A DNA stretch of 64,000 nucleotides from positions 124,001-188,000 of the forward strand of contig CAZFQL010000002.1 in NCBI GenBank assembly GCA_964520905.1, given 5' to 3'. The position numbers were made by a program, and so were the translations under genes. The notes under the pieces were generated by a model. That model was not told where the DNA came from, made no database searches, and saw nothing but the letters and a program-made list of their open reading frames with translations. Source of the DNA: JAGVIE01 sp964520905. Its GTDB lineage: Bacteria; Bacteroidota; Ignavibacteria; UBA10030; SZUA-254. Below are positions 26,646 to 36,092 of the stretch, piece by piece (within the stretch, counting starts at the first letter, position 1; each line of letters starts with the position of its first letter).

Positions 26646-27635
26646 TCATTCCACCCAACTCCGTGGAAGGTTTTTAGTTATCTCTATATTATCGAATCTC
26701 TTGCTTTTCCGTACACCTGCTTTCTTTGCCCATTCTGCCATTCGGTGTATCCCCTCATCCAGTTGAAATTTGGTGGTATGTTTAAAAACCTTTTGTACTT
26801 TAGAGTGATCGGAATACGCGTGAACAACTTCTTTGCGTGCATCCAAATAAGTGATATTTGGTTCAACGTTAAATTCGCGAGCTACTGCTCTTGCAATATC
26901 GTTTACAGCTACCGGCTCGTCTGCCCCGATATTGAATATATTATTATATGCTTCAGGTACATCAATCGAATTGGCAATAACAGGTGAAACATCCAGGATG
27001 TATGTAAATGCACGCGTTTGCTTCCCGTCGCCGAAAATTGTCAATGCTTTACCTTGCATAATTTGATTCATGAAAATACCTAAAACATTTCGGTATTTAT
27101 CTCCGAGATTTTGGTTCTCACCGTATACATTATGAGGGCGAAAAATAATATAATCCAAACCGAAGAGATGGCTCGAAGCTTTCAATTCCTGTTCTACTGC
27201 AAGCTTTGCAATACCATAAGAATCTTCGGGCACCGGCGTCATATCTTCGCGCATCGGCAATTGCGCTGCACCGTAAACGGCAATGGACGAAGTAAACACA
27301 AAGCACTTCACGTTATTATTGACCGAGGCATTAATGAGATTAACGCTACCGATCAAATTATTTTCGTAGTTGAACCGTTTGATGAAATGGCTCAATCCTT
27401 CGGCTGCGTAAGCTGCGAGATGGAAAACATATTCAATGCGATAATCCTTGAAAATTTTATCTATAAGCGCAACATCATTGATTGAACCTTCGATGAATAT
27501 AGCGGCAGGATTTACATTCTCTTTGAATCCGCCGCTGAGGTCATCAAGAGCAATGACTTGATGTTTCTTGGAAAGCAAATCATTTATGATATGAGAGCCA
27601 ATGAACCCAGCTCCTCCTGTTACTAATATTGCCAT
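26646..27635 (-). CDS. NAD-dependent sugar epimerase/dehydratase (extended SDR, GalE-like)
   Basis: 329 residues. Rossmann motif GGAGFIGSH (7-15), acidic ALDDLSGG after strand beta-2, catalytic SSIAVYG (S116/S117) and Y140-x3-K144. RPHNVYGENQNLGDKYRNV and GKQTRAFTYILDV are characteristic of UDP-glucose 4-epimerase/dTDP-glucose-dehydratase-like enzymes. It probably makes the 4-epimer or an intermediate of a nucleotide sugar used by the neighbouring transferases; the substrate cannot be fixed. Confidence 0.87.
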   Translation of the reverse strand: MAILVTGGAGFIGSHIINDLLSKKHQVIALDDLSGGFKENVNPAAIFIEGSINDVALIDKIFKDYRIEYVFHLAAYAAEGLSHFIKRFNYENNLIGSVNLINASVNNNVKCFVFTSSIAVYGAAQLPMREDMTPVPEDSYGIAKLAVEQELKASSHLFGLDYIIFRPHNVYGENQNLGDKYRNVLGIFMNQIMQGKALTIFGDGKQTRAFTYILDVSPVIANSIDVPEAYNNIFNIGADEPVAVNDIARAVAREFNVEPNITYLDARKEVVHAYSDHSKVQKVFKHTTKFQLDEGIHRMAEWAKKAGVRKSKRFDNIEITKNLPRSWVE

Positions 27636-27675
27636 TGTATTATCCTTCTAGAGAATGCGTAAAATATAATTTTTT

Positions 27676-28530
27676 TTAGGAGTTCGATCCAAGCTTCTTT
27701 CCCTTCCTTAGTATCCCATAAATTCTGCCGCCAAACACTTGCGACGCAAAACGGAAGATTCCGTTATCGGCAATTTTCTTAATATCGAAGTTGTATAATT
27801 TTTCCAGCACCGGCGCGGGATATTTTAAACGGATGTCCCAATCTTCGAACAGATCGAACGCTTCCTTCCAGTTTTTTAATGAGAATTGTGTTTCTAATAT
27901 TCCATACTCCCGTTCGATAACTTTACCAAAGCGGAGATATGTTCCAATCCTCGCAACTTCATGAAGACCAAGCCAGCTCTTTAGAGCTTCTCTATTGAAA
28001 TAAAAATAGCCGCCGTCTTTCAGTAATGAGTGGACTGTTTGAAAAACGGGTCTTGGATCAGGGAAATGATGAATTGTAGCGAAGCAGAAAACAAAATCTA
28101 ATTGCTGCGGCTGTATATTTTCTTTCGCTTTAAGGAAATCATCTGCTACCAGTACAAGCTTCTCGTGCGGCAGTTTTTTTTCTTTATAGTCATCCTTGAA
28201 ACAGTTTTCAGAAATAATTCTGGAGATGTTCAGCATGTCGGGAGAAATATCGAAGGCGTATCCTTTTTCAAGATTATAATGGTCGATCAGGGAAAGCACT
28301 CGCTGGGCGCGTTCAGCTCCAAATTCGCCAAACGCCATATTATTATTGATACCGATTTTGTATTTTCGATCGAGTCCTTTAAAGATATTGAGAGTTTCTT
28401 CCATCCTTTGCTTCATTAAACCCATGAATCGCTCAGGATTATTCTCTTCAGCATCAGCTACTCCTTTTCGATAATTAATCTCACCAGCTTTATTCGAGTC
28501 AGCCTGATATTTATATCCATTTGATTTCAT
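27676..28530 (-). CDS. SAM-dependent methyltransferase-like protein
   Basis: 284 residues. The usual glycine-rich motif I is weakly kept (NNMAFGEFGAERAQRVL), but strand beta-2 with GYAFDISPDML, the acidic loop and LDFVFCFATIHHFPDPRPVF are typical of class I methyltransferases. The divergent motif I makes SAM binding less sure than in the neighbouring methyltransferases. Adjacent to the sugar epimerase gene (40-nt spacer). Confidence 0.68.
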   Translation of the reverse strand: MKSNGYKYQADSNKAGEINYRKGVADAEENNPERFMGLMKQRMEETLNIFKGLDRKYKIGINNNMAFGEFGAERAQRVLSLIDHYNLEKGYAFDISPDMLNISRIISENCFKDDYKEKKLPHEKLVLVADDFLKAKENIQPQQLDFVFCFATIHHFPDPRPVFQTVHSLLKDGGYFYFNREALKSWLGLHEVARIGTYLRFGKVIEREYGILETQFSLKNWKEAFDLFEDWDIRLKYPAPVLEKLYNFDIKKIADNGIFRFASQVFGGRIYGILRKGKKLGSNS

Positions 28531-28613
28531 CTTTCAATCCTTAACTAAAAATTTATATTCTAACGAATGGAAATATAACGATTTTCCCCTCGTGTTTCAA
28601 CGGCAGAATCTGT

Positions 28614-29450
28614 TTATCTATCTATCTTTTTCACCCGGTACAGACTCGTTAGGAAATTCACAACGAATCCGAAAGGTATAGTCAGCCAATGATGCCAACG
28701 CGCGTAACGAGCCAGCAGACGAAGCTGACTTTTCAGTTTATTCCAATTCTTAAACCACGAGAGATGTCCACCCGAGCTGACGGATAATTTATGCCATACT
28801 ACAGCCGCCGGCACATAAAGTAATGTGTAACCTGCTCTCGCAGTACGGATACACCAATCCGCATCTTCTCCATAAATGTAATAGCTCTCATCGAGCATTC
28901 CGATTTGCTGAATGACTTCAGACTTAACAAGTACACAGCAGCCGGTGATATAATCCGTCTCAGACTGGATATCATATTGTCCGTTATCGATTTGACGCAC
29001 CCCGACATGTGAAATCCAGCCCTTCCACCATTCGATTTTTCCGCCTGCGTACCAAATACGACGAGGATCGCCATGAAAAAATATTTTCGGTCCTGCCATC
29101 CCGACAAACGAATTCTTTTCCGCGGCATCGAGAAGATTATTGAGAAAATTTTTCTCGACGACCGTATCGTTATTGAGAAGCATGATATATTTTGCTCCTT
29201 GACCGAGAGCTTTTTGAATTCCAACATTGTTGCCGCCGGCGAAGCGGAGGTTGGATTTATTTATCACTACTTCAATACCCGGAAATTCTTCGATTACCGC
29301 GGCGGCAGTTCCGTCGACAGAGGCATTATCGACAACTAAAATTTTGAAATTTGAATATGTTACATCCCGAAGTGAGCGAAGACATTCGAGCGTATCATCT
29401 TTTCCATTCCAGGTGAGAACAACGATATAAACAAGCGGTTGCGCGACCAC
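28614..29450 (-). CDS. glycosyltransferase family 2 (rhamnosyltransferase-like)
   Basis: 278 residues starting with GTG at 29450, 2 nt after the WecB stop. YIVVLTWNGKDDTLECLRSL, VDNASVDGT, RFAGGNNVGIQ, LLNNDTVVE and YYIYGEDADWCIRTARAGY reproduce the WbbL-like pattern seen at 20173-21093, indicating paralogues. The C-terminal WLTIPFGFVVNFLTSLY is hydrophobic and probably membrane-associating. Confidence 0.87.
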   Translation of the reverse strand: MVAQPLVYIVVLTWNGKDDTLECLRSLRDVTYSNFKILVVDNASVDGTAAAVIEEFPGIEVVINKSNLRFAGGNNVGIQKALGQGAKYIMLLNNDTVVEKNFLNNLLDAAEKNSFVGMAGPKIFFHGDPRRIWYAGGKIEWWKGWISHVGVRQIDNGQYDIQSETDYITGCCVLVKSEVIQQIGMLDESYYIYGEDADWCIRTARAGYTLLYVPAAVVWHKLSVSSGGHLSWFKNWNKLKSQLRLLARYARWHHWLTIPFGFVVNFLTSLYRVKKIDR

Positions 29451-29452
29451 TG

Positions 29453-30559
29453 TTATTTTACTTTCTCAAGCAGAATGTCAATAATGCGTTTAGCCGATTT
29501 CCCATCTCCGTATGGATTTGCTTTGGTGGACATTTCTAGATATGCCTGCTTATCAGAAATCAATCGTTGTGCTGTGCTGATGATCTTATCTTTATCCGTT
29601 CCTACCAATTCTGCGGTACCCGCATCGATAGCTTCGGGACGCTCCGTAGTTTTCCGAAGCACGAGCACGGGTTTACCGAGCGTGGGGGCTTCCTCTTGTA
29701 CACCGCCGGAATCCGTAAGAATCAGATAGGCTTTACTCATCAACTGAACGAATGGGCGATACTCCATAGGTTCTATCAGATGAACACGCGGAACGCCTGC
29801 GAGAATTTTGTTTGCTGTTTTCTGAACATTCGGATTAGGATGTACCGGATAAATCAATTCGACATCAGGATTAGTTTCAACAAGATGACGGCATGCAGAA
29901 AAGATGTTGGTCATCGGTTCCCCGAAATTTTCCCGCCGGTGCGAGGTCAGTAAAATTACGCGCCTTTTAATAAAGTCGATACTTTTCAGCGGCTCATCCT
30001 GAAACTTATACATCGGGTCTACAATCATCAGCAGGGCATCGATCACTGTGTTGCCTGTAACGAATATATCCTCCGGTTTGATACCTTCATTTAACAGATT
30101 CTTTTTCGCCCACTCTGTCGGGGCAAAATGAAAATCTGTGAGCCGTGTAGTCAACTGCCGGTTGGCTTCTTCCGGGAATGGATTTGTTTTATTCCAGGTA
30201 CGCAATCCCGCTTCAACATGCCCGACCGGGATCTTTAAATAAAAAGCGGCAAGCCCCGCGGCAAAGGATGTCGTAGTATCGCCTTGCACTAACAATACAT
30301 CCGGTTTTTCTTTAAGAAGCACCGGCTTGATTTCGTTCAGAACTGCGGTTGTCACGTGAAATAAATCCTGATTATGCTGCATGATATCAAGATCGTAAGC
30401 AGGAACGATTTTAAAAATATCTAACTTCTGGTCCAGCATCTCGCGATGTTGTGCTGTAACGATGACGACATGATCGAGTTTGCGGCGTTCAAGTTCTTTT
30501 ACGATAGACGCCATTTTAATGGCTTCGGGCCTTGTTCCAAAAACAACTGCAATTTTCAT
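29453..30559 (-). CDS. wecB: UDP-N-acetylglucosamine 2-epimerase (non-hydrolysing)
   Basis: 368 residues, the normal WecB length. MKIAVVFGTRPEAIKMASI, VTAQHREMLDQ, VQGDTTTSFAAGLAAFY, GHVEAGLRTW, SHRRENFG and LTDSGGVQEEAPTLGKPVLV are all diagnostic. It interconverts UDP-GlcNAc and UDP-ManNAc, supplying ManNAc for glycans such as enterobacterial common antigen-like or capsular polymers. No WecC dehydrogenase is seen next to it. Confidence 0.95.
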   Translation of the reverse strand: MKIAVVFGTRPEAIKMASIVKELERRKLDHVVIVTAQHREMLDQKLDIFKIVPAYDLDIMQHNQDLFHVTTAVLNEIKPVLLKEKPDVLLVQGDTTTSFAAGLAAFYLKIPVGHVEAGLRTWNKTNPFPEEANRQLTTRLTDFHFAPTEWAKKNLLNEGIKPEDIFVTGNTVIDALLMIVDPMYKFQDEPLKSIDFIKRRVILLTSHRRENFGEPMTNIFSACRHLVETNPDVELIYPVHPNPNVQKTANKILAGVPRVHLIEPMEYRPFVQLMSKAYLILTDSGGVQEEAPTLGKPVLVLRKTTERPEAIDAGTAELVGTDKDKIISTAQRLISDKQAYLEMSTKANPYGDGKSAKRIIDILLEKVK

Positions 30560-30675
30560 GATTTAATTTTTAGTAGATTGATTAATAGAAATAAGTTTTA
30601 TATTGTCATTGACTTTCATTTCAGACAATAACCGATCGATTCAGTTATAAATCGATATTATTGATAAACTTCTTA

Positions 30676-31797
30676 TCATTGGCTTTCCGCCAATTCTTCG
30701 ATATTCCGCATTAGATTATCCCATGAATATTTGATCTTCTCGATCTTTACGTTGTTCGCAAATTCTTCTTCCTTTTTCTCACGATAAAATTTTTCTATTA
30801 CCATAGCAAGGCTATCCGGATTATTCGGCGGCACGATATATCCGGTTTTATCATGCACGATAACTTCTGCAAGTTCGCCGACATCAGTTGCGATGACAGG
30901 CTTATTAAAATTATATGCGATTTGTGCGATACCGCTTTGCGTCGCCGAAAGATATGGAAGAACAACAACATCAGCCGCGCTGAAATATAAAGCTACCTGT
31001 TCGTTGGGCACATAATCGGATACAAATCGGATGTTAGATTCTAAGTTCAGTTCTTTCACTTTCTGCCGGTACTTAGTTTCATCATCATAAAATTCACCAA
31101 CGGCAAGAAGATGTACATCCTTCAGCTTTTGCATTGCCTCAATCAGAATCATCAATCCCTTATATGCACGTACATAGCCAAAATACAAAATTACTTTCCC
31201 TGCTTGAATGCCCAATTCGTGACGTGCTTGCTGTTTAGGAATTGGATCTCCGAAATTTTCATAAACAGGATGCGGGACTTTCCGGTATCTGGCATTGGGA
31301 AAATATTTCAACAAATCCCGTTCAACGGCATTCGATTGAACAATAAAATAATCAGATTGTTTAAACGCATATCTCGTAAAGATCACATCACCTAACCGGC
31401 GTTCATGCGGAATGATATTATCGCATATGAATAGAACCTTAGCCCCTGTAATTTTCTTGACTAATTTCGCAATCGTTCCGAAGCATGGTCCGAAAAAAGG
31501 AAGCCAGTATTTAAAAATCAGTAAATCGGGTTTTAATTTTTTTATCATGAATGCTGCGCGAATCCAATTGAACGGATTTATCGAATCGATAATCTGTGGC
31601 GCCGCCGGCACACCGGTCAATTCACCTTTTTCTTCCTGTGATTTTCCCGGAAATAATATTTTAGGATATTGCCGTTTAAAAGTAACCGTCTCTATGTGAT
31701 GGTGCTTTCTCAAATGAGAAGCGAGTAACGCATTAAAATGAGCGATACCGCCGCGAAGCGGGTAAGCCGTACCGACAATGACGATATTCACAAACAC
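30676..31797 (-). CDS. glycosyltransferase family 4
   Basis: 373 residues. N-terminal YPLRGGIAHFNALLASHL is the glycine loop of a GT4 subgroup; in the donor site the usual E-x7-E is replaced by SATQSGIAQIAYNFNKPVIATD, a known variant of this subgroup. GKVILYFGYVRAYKGLMIL marks the interdomain linker with the conserved lysine. 116 nt separate it from WecB. Confidence 0.82.
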   Translation of the reverse strand: MFVNIVIVGTAYPLRGGIAHFNALLASHLRKHHHIETVTFKRQYPKILFPGKSQEEKGELTGVPAAPQIIDSINPFNWIRAAFMIKKLKPDLLIFKYWLPFFGPCFGTIAKLVKKITGAKVLFICDNIIPHERRLGDVIFTRYAFKQSDYFIVQSNAVERDLLKYFPNARYRKVPHPVYENFGDPIPKQQARHELGIQAGKVILYFGYVRAYKGLMILIEAMQKLKDVHLLAVGEFYDDETKYRQKVKELNLESNIRFVSDYVPNEQVALYFSAADVVVLPYLSATQSGIAQIAYNFNKPVIATDVGELAEVIVHDKTGYIVPPNNPDSLAMVIEKFYREKKEEEFANNVKIEKIKYSWDNLMRNIEELAESQ

Positions 31798-31971
31798 ACC
31801 ATATTATTTCGTAATTTGAAAAATATATTCAAGTTTTTTCTGAATTGTTAACGAATCACCATTGGAAGATACAAGATTTTTAAACTGTTTACAAAATCCA
31901 ACAGGTTTAAGCACACTCGGGCTTTTCCAATCCTTTGATAGATAATATATACAGATGATAAGTAGATATTC

Positions 31972-32706
31972 TTAAGGTTTTTGTGCATTGATAAGAACAA
32001 GCGGGAGGAAACGTCGTATTGGAGAAAACCATTCAAGTCCCTTCTGGATAGTTGAGATACCGGGGATATTATCTAATAATTGAGGTGGAAAAAATCCGGA
32101 TCGTTTAATTTGGATATTAATAAATCCTACATCCCGTAATATTCTTGTCGTTGTGCTTGCACTGAACGTGAACATTCCTTTTTCCGCTTCCCATGTCATC
32201 TCGCGGCTAAACATCACCTGCAATAGAAAAAGCGGATTCAGACGATTCGGTTCTAGAAAACCAAGTCGTCCTCCTGATTTTAGCGTATCGAAAATTAGTT
32301 CAAACAACTTCACGTGGTTTGGAATATGATGAAGTATGAAGAAGCCGCTTATCGCATCGAACGATGAAGGACCGAAATCCAGTGGAAGATCGAAAACACT
32401 CGCACATGCAATATCGAGATTCGTCCCTGGGGCAGATTGACGTTCTAATGCTCCAAGCAGCGCTTGAGACGTGTCAAGTGCCACAACTTTTTTGCAGTAC
32501 GGTGCCAGGTGGAGTGTGAAACGTCCTGCACCCGCACCGATATCAAGAACGGTATCGGAATTTGAAAGCGTTAACCCGCGAACCATCTGGTCGGTAAGCA
32601 GCTTTGCATAAGTGCTGTTCGGTTTGAACAATAGGTGGGTGTGTTTCTCGGCATCGATATAGAAATCATTCTGGACTTTCTGCCATTGTTCAGTTATTGA
32701 CGCCAT
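31972..32706 (-). CDS. class I SAM-dependent methyltransferase
   Basis: 244 residues. VLDIGAGAGRFTLHLAPYC (motif I) and VVALDTSQALL, followed by FDAISGFFILHHIPNHVKLF, give a complete Methyltransf_11/UbiE-like core. The C-terminal RRFLPLVLINAQKP closes the core. The 8-nt spacer to the DPM-like GT2 upstream suggests coexpression. Substrate unknown. Confidence 0.83.
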   Translation of the reverse strand: MASITEQWQKVQNDFYIDAEKHTHLLFKPNSTYAKLLTDQMVRGLTLSNSDTVLDIGAGAGRFTLHLAPYCKKVVALDTSQALLGALERQSAPGTNLDIACASVFDLPLDFGPSSFDAISGFFILHHIPNHVKLFELIFDTLKSGGRLGFLEPNRLNPLFLLQVMFSREMTWEAEKGMFTFSASTTTRILRDVGFINIQIKRSGFFPPQLLDNIPGISTIQKGLEWFSPIRRFLPLVLINAQKP

Positions 32707-32714
32707 AAAAAAAA

Positions 32715-33641
32715 TTATTGTTTGTCGAAACCGATTTTTTCTTTTATCACATAGAGCGGACGCTGTTTGACTTCATCATAAATACGCCCAAGGTATTCAC
32801 CAATTATACCGAGCGTCAACAGAATCAGACCACCCATGAATAGAATGGTGAAGACCGGAGAGGCCCATCCCGGAGTTGCTTTGTCTGTAAAAAGTTTCGC
32901 ATATAAGACATACAGCATGCCTATGAAGGCAAGAAATGCAATGCCGACACCGACATATGTTGCAAGGCGAAGCGGTGCATTCGAAAACGAAAAAATTCCA
33001 TCGAACGCAAGATGCATCAACCCACGGATAGTCATTTGCGGTTTGCCTGCGAAGCGTGCTTCACGGTCGTACTCAATACTAGTCTGCTTGAAACCCGCCC
33101 ATGCTCGCATCCCGGCAATGTAGCGGTTCCTTTCTGGCATCGCCTGCAATACGCCGACGACTTTACGATCCATGAGAGAGAAGTTTCCCGCTTCCATCGG
33201 AATTGGTATGGAAGAGAACATCACCATCAATTTATAGAACGAGTGGAACGCAAATCGTTTAAGTGCATTCTCCTTCCGGCTTCGCTTGACAGTATAGATG
33301 ACATCAAATCCATCATGCCACAGTGTAATCAATTTGGGAAGAAGTTCGGGCGGATCTTGCAAATCGCCATCCATGAGAATGACGGAGTCTCCTTTGGCAG
33401 AATCAATGCCTGCTGATATCGCAATCTGGTGGCCAAAGTTACGAGCCAGGTCGATCACTTTCACATGCGATTCCTGCTGAGCACAACGTCTGAGTTCATT
33501 TAGAGAATTATCACGACTACCGTCGTTGATATATATAATTTCATAAGACCCGGAGACCTGAGCCATTGCCTGCGTGATTCGGCGATGAAGTTCGGGGATT
33601 GTTTCCCGTTCATTATAAATTGGAATGACAATAGATATCAT
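32715..33641 (-). CDS. polyprenyl-phosphate glycosyltransferase (DPM1/GtrB-like GT2)
   Basis: 308 residues. The GT-A domain has ISIVIPIYNERETIPEL, YINDGSRDNS and LMDGDLQDPPELLPKL; two hydrophobic helices near 232-255 and 265-288 are the standard membrane anchors of GtrB/DPM-like enzymes. It transfers a sugar from a nucleotide donor to polyprenyl phosphate, making the lipid-linked donor that GT-C enzymes such as the adjacent YfhO use outside the membrane. Confidence 0.9.
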   Translation of the reverse strand: MISIVIPIYNERETIPELHRRITQAMAQVSGSYEIIYINDGSRDNSLNELRRCAQQESHVKVIDLARNFGHQIAISAGIDSAKGDSVILMDGDLQDPPELLPKLITLWHDGFDVIYTVKRSRKENALKRFAFHSFYKLMVMFSSIPIPMEAGNFSLMDRKVVGVLQAMPERNRYIAGMRAWAGFKQTSIEYDREARFAGKPQMTIRGLMHLAFDGIFSFSNAPLRLATYVGVGIAFLAFIGMLYVLYAKLFTDKATPGWASPVFTILFMGGLILLTLGIIGEYLGRIYDEVKQRPLYVIKEKIGFDKQ

Positions 33642-33680
33642 AATAAGCTCATCACAAATTAAGAATATATTTTCACATCC

Positions 33681-36080
33681 TCAAGCGGATGTGGGAGTAC
33701 TCAGAGGTTTTCGTTTCCTCGCGTACAGAATAATAAGCCCTACCACACAAAATCCAAGTGTCGATAGGGAGATGGTTGCTCCTTGATAAAACGACGTCGG
33801 TTCATATCGCAACTCGACCGTATGCTCACCTTTATTGACTACAAGTGCACGTAAACTCCAATCTGCACGGTACACTGGGGTCGCTTCACCGTCAACATAT
33901 GCATTCCAGCCCGGGAAATAAATTTCGCTCAGTACCAATATCCCTTTCTTGGGTGTGAAGACTTTTAAACTAATTGTATTATTGGTATAAGATTGAAAAA
34001 CTGACCTCGCCCCAGAGCTGATTGTGGTGTCACTTAAAAGATCATTGGTTGCACCTCTCAATGTCACGACATATCTTGGATCGAATTGGCTGCTACATAT
34101 GAAGAGACTTTCCTGCTGCGCCGTTGAAAATGTTTTATAATTATAAACAAAGAATGCTCTCGGTACATATGTTGAATCGACCGCAAGACGTGATTGCAGC
34201 CGGAGTTGACCCTGAACACTCACTGTATCCAATTTCAATCGGTACTTAGCATTCAATAAATCGTACGATCTCATGCCGACCGGATATCTCCACTGTAACC
34301 CAAGCTGTGAATATCCTTCGAGTAAAAATATTTTATCCATCATTCCCTGATTCCGGTCAAGGAGTATCATATTGCTGTTGCGCATATTGATACGGAAATA
34401 CTCCGACTTCCCTTCTTCCTTCCACATCTGGATTAGCTCTGCCCGTTGGTTGAAATGTTCATCGGGATTGATTTTTCCGTTGTTCTGATCAAATCCAAAG
34501 ATATACATATCGAGAAATTGGACTAAAAATAGAAGCACAATACCGAAAGTGGAAGATAATTTTCTACGCCATAATAGAAAAAGAATTGATAGTGAGACGA
34601 ACACAATAATAGTTGAAATTAATGTCTGGCTTTGTGCAATGTCATATGCAACAGGTAATGCTATGCGGGACGATTCAATTCTTAAAGCACCGACATTAAC
34701 TTGATCTAGAATAAAGCTATCTACAAGACGCATTTGGACAGTTACTGTGATTAACAAAGCCAATACCCCGATCACGATCATAACTTTAAGATAGAATTTT
34801 TCCTTCACCTTCGAAAAAAGCAATTCCTGTAGACCGAAACCGCTCAGAAAAGCAACAGCAAAAACATAGAAGAATCCCCACCTGCCTAAGGAGCGAAACT
34901 TGTCAAAACCAGGAACGTAGTTGAAAAAAAAACTATGGACAAAGAAATGATCACCAAGAGCATAAAGAAGCGCAAAGAATGCAAATCCTGCAACTACTGC
35001 AATGTGTCGGTTTTTCTTAAAAAACTTTAACGCAAAAAGCGCGAGCATTAAACCAGGAATACCCGTATAGATACACGTCTCCCAGAAATTCCAGTTATTC
35101 TCCGGTCCCCAATAAGGGGTCGGATTTTCTGATCCAAGTGCATTTGACGACCCGAAGAATTTTGGAACAAGCACTGTGATTAGTTGTTGCCACGATAGTT
35201 CCCCTTCTGTCGATTTTGCAAACGATAATTCCTCTCGAACGGAGTAACTTGTCAATTCATTGGTCGGTAGTAACTGAACAGCACTTAGCCCAACTGCTAT
35301 TACAATAATCCCCAAAACAAGAAGCGAGAGTTGAAGACTCTGCTTCGTTACATTTTCGTTTCCTATATTTCGTTGTTCTCGAATGAAAGAAATCAATTCG
35401 ACAATAAAGTAGACGAATAAAAAAAGCAGGAAATATAAAGTAATCTGAATATGTCCGCTGCAAACAACTAATGACAGAACAAGCCCTCCGATGATCATCG
35501 AAGTTAGCGTCCGCGTTTTCAATGTCTTATGGAATAAGAGAACAACAAGCGGCATCCACGCTGCCTGGCAGATAATAACAAGATGTATGATGTGTACAAT
35601 CATAAATCCGGAGAGCATATAAACAAGCCCGCTGAAGGCAGATGGAATTTTCGAGACACCGAAGGCACGCATACAATAGAACATAGTAATGCCGGCTAAG
35701 ACCACGTGGACAAGAATATACATCTCAACATACCAGAAATTAAGCTTCCCGGCAGAAACAAATGGCACAAGAAGCAAATGTGGAAGGTAACACGACGTAC
35801 CAGTAATATCTGCTAAAAACGGCATACCTGAAAAAGTATACGGATTCCAGAGCGGGATCTCACCGTTCGTTAGCGCAACACTCGCGAAATTTCTATATGG
35901 ATAAAACTGATAGATGAAGTCTTCCCAAAGAAATGCCGACTGAAAAATAAGTTCTCTGAAGAAAATTGCTGCAAGAACCGCGAAAACCGCAAACCACTGC
36001 CATTCTCGAAGGGAGGCAATCCAATCATTAGTATTGACAAAGGTGACTTGTGGCTCTATCTTCTTTTTCTGTTTCGTCAT
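33681..36080 (-). CDS. YfhO-family polytopic membrane protein (GT-C-like)
   Basis: 799 residues, paralogous to 16443-18995. About a dozen helices to residue 530, then a soluble part with SEIYFPGWNAYVDG and HTVELRYEPTSFYQGATIS, and a last helix near 770-790. The loop FLWEDFIYQFYPYRNFAS near the N-terminus carries acidic residues in the position expected for GT-C catalysis. Immediately downstream of GT9 (12 nt) and upstream of the DPM-like gene, fitting use of a polyprenyl-phosphate sugar. Confidence 0.85.
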   Translation of the reverse strand: MTKQKKKIEPQVTFVNTNDWIASLREWQWFAVFAVLAAIFFRELIFQSAFLWEDFIYQFYPYRNFASVALTNGEIPLWNPYTFSGMPFLADITGTSCYLPHLLLVPFVSAGKLNFWYVEMYILVHVVLAGITMFYCMRAFGVSKIPSAFSGLVYMLSGFMIVHIIHLVIICQAAWMPLVVLLFHKTLKTRTLTSMIIGGLVLSLVVCSGHIQITLYFLLFLFVYFIVELISFIREQRNIGNENVTKQSLQLSLLVLGIIVIAVGLSAVQLLPTNELTSYSVREELSFAKSTEGELSWQQLITVLVPKFFGSSNALGSENPTPYWGPENNWNFWETCIYTGIPGLMLALFALKFFKKNRHIAVVAGFAFFALLYALGDHFFVHSFFFNYVPGFDKFRSLGRWGFFYVFAVAFLSGFGLQELLFSKVKEKFYLKVMIVIGVLALLITVTVQMRLVDSFILDQVNVGALRIESSRIALPVAYDIAQSQTLISTIIVFVSLSILFLLWRRKLSSTFGIVLLFLVQFLDMYIFGFDQNNGKINPDEHFNQRAELIQMWKEEGKSEYFRINMRNSNMILLDRNQGMMDKIFLLEGYSQLGLQWRYPVGMRSYDLLNAKYRLKLDTVSVQGQLRLQSRLAVDSTYVPRAFFVYNYKTFSTAQQESLFICSSQFDPRYVVTLRGATNDLLSDTTISSGARSVFQSYTNNTISLKVFTPKKGILVLSEIYFPGWNAYVDGEATPVYRADWSLRALVVNKGEHTVELRYEPTSFYQGATISLSTLGFCVVGLIILYARKRKPLSTPTSA

Positions 36081-36092
36081 ACAATTATATAA

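Noticed and set aside
29567..29953. 128-codon plus-strand frame inside wecB
   Set aside because: It lies wholly opposite the well-supported WecB gene and shows no domain-like pattern.
31848..32036. 62-codon minus-strand frame overlapping the end of the methyltransferase at 31972
   Set aside because: Its first half overlaps the methyltransferase in another frame and the remainder is AT-rich spacer without a ribosome site.
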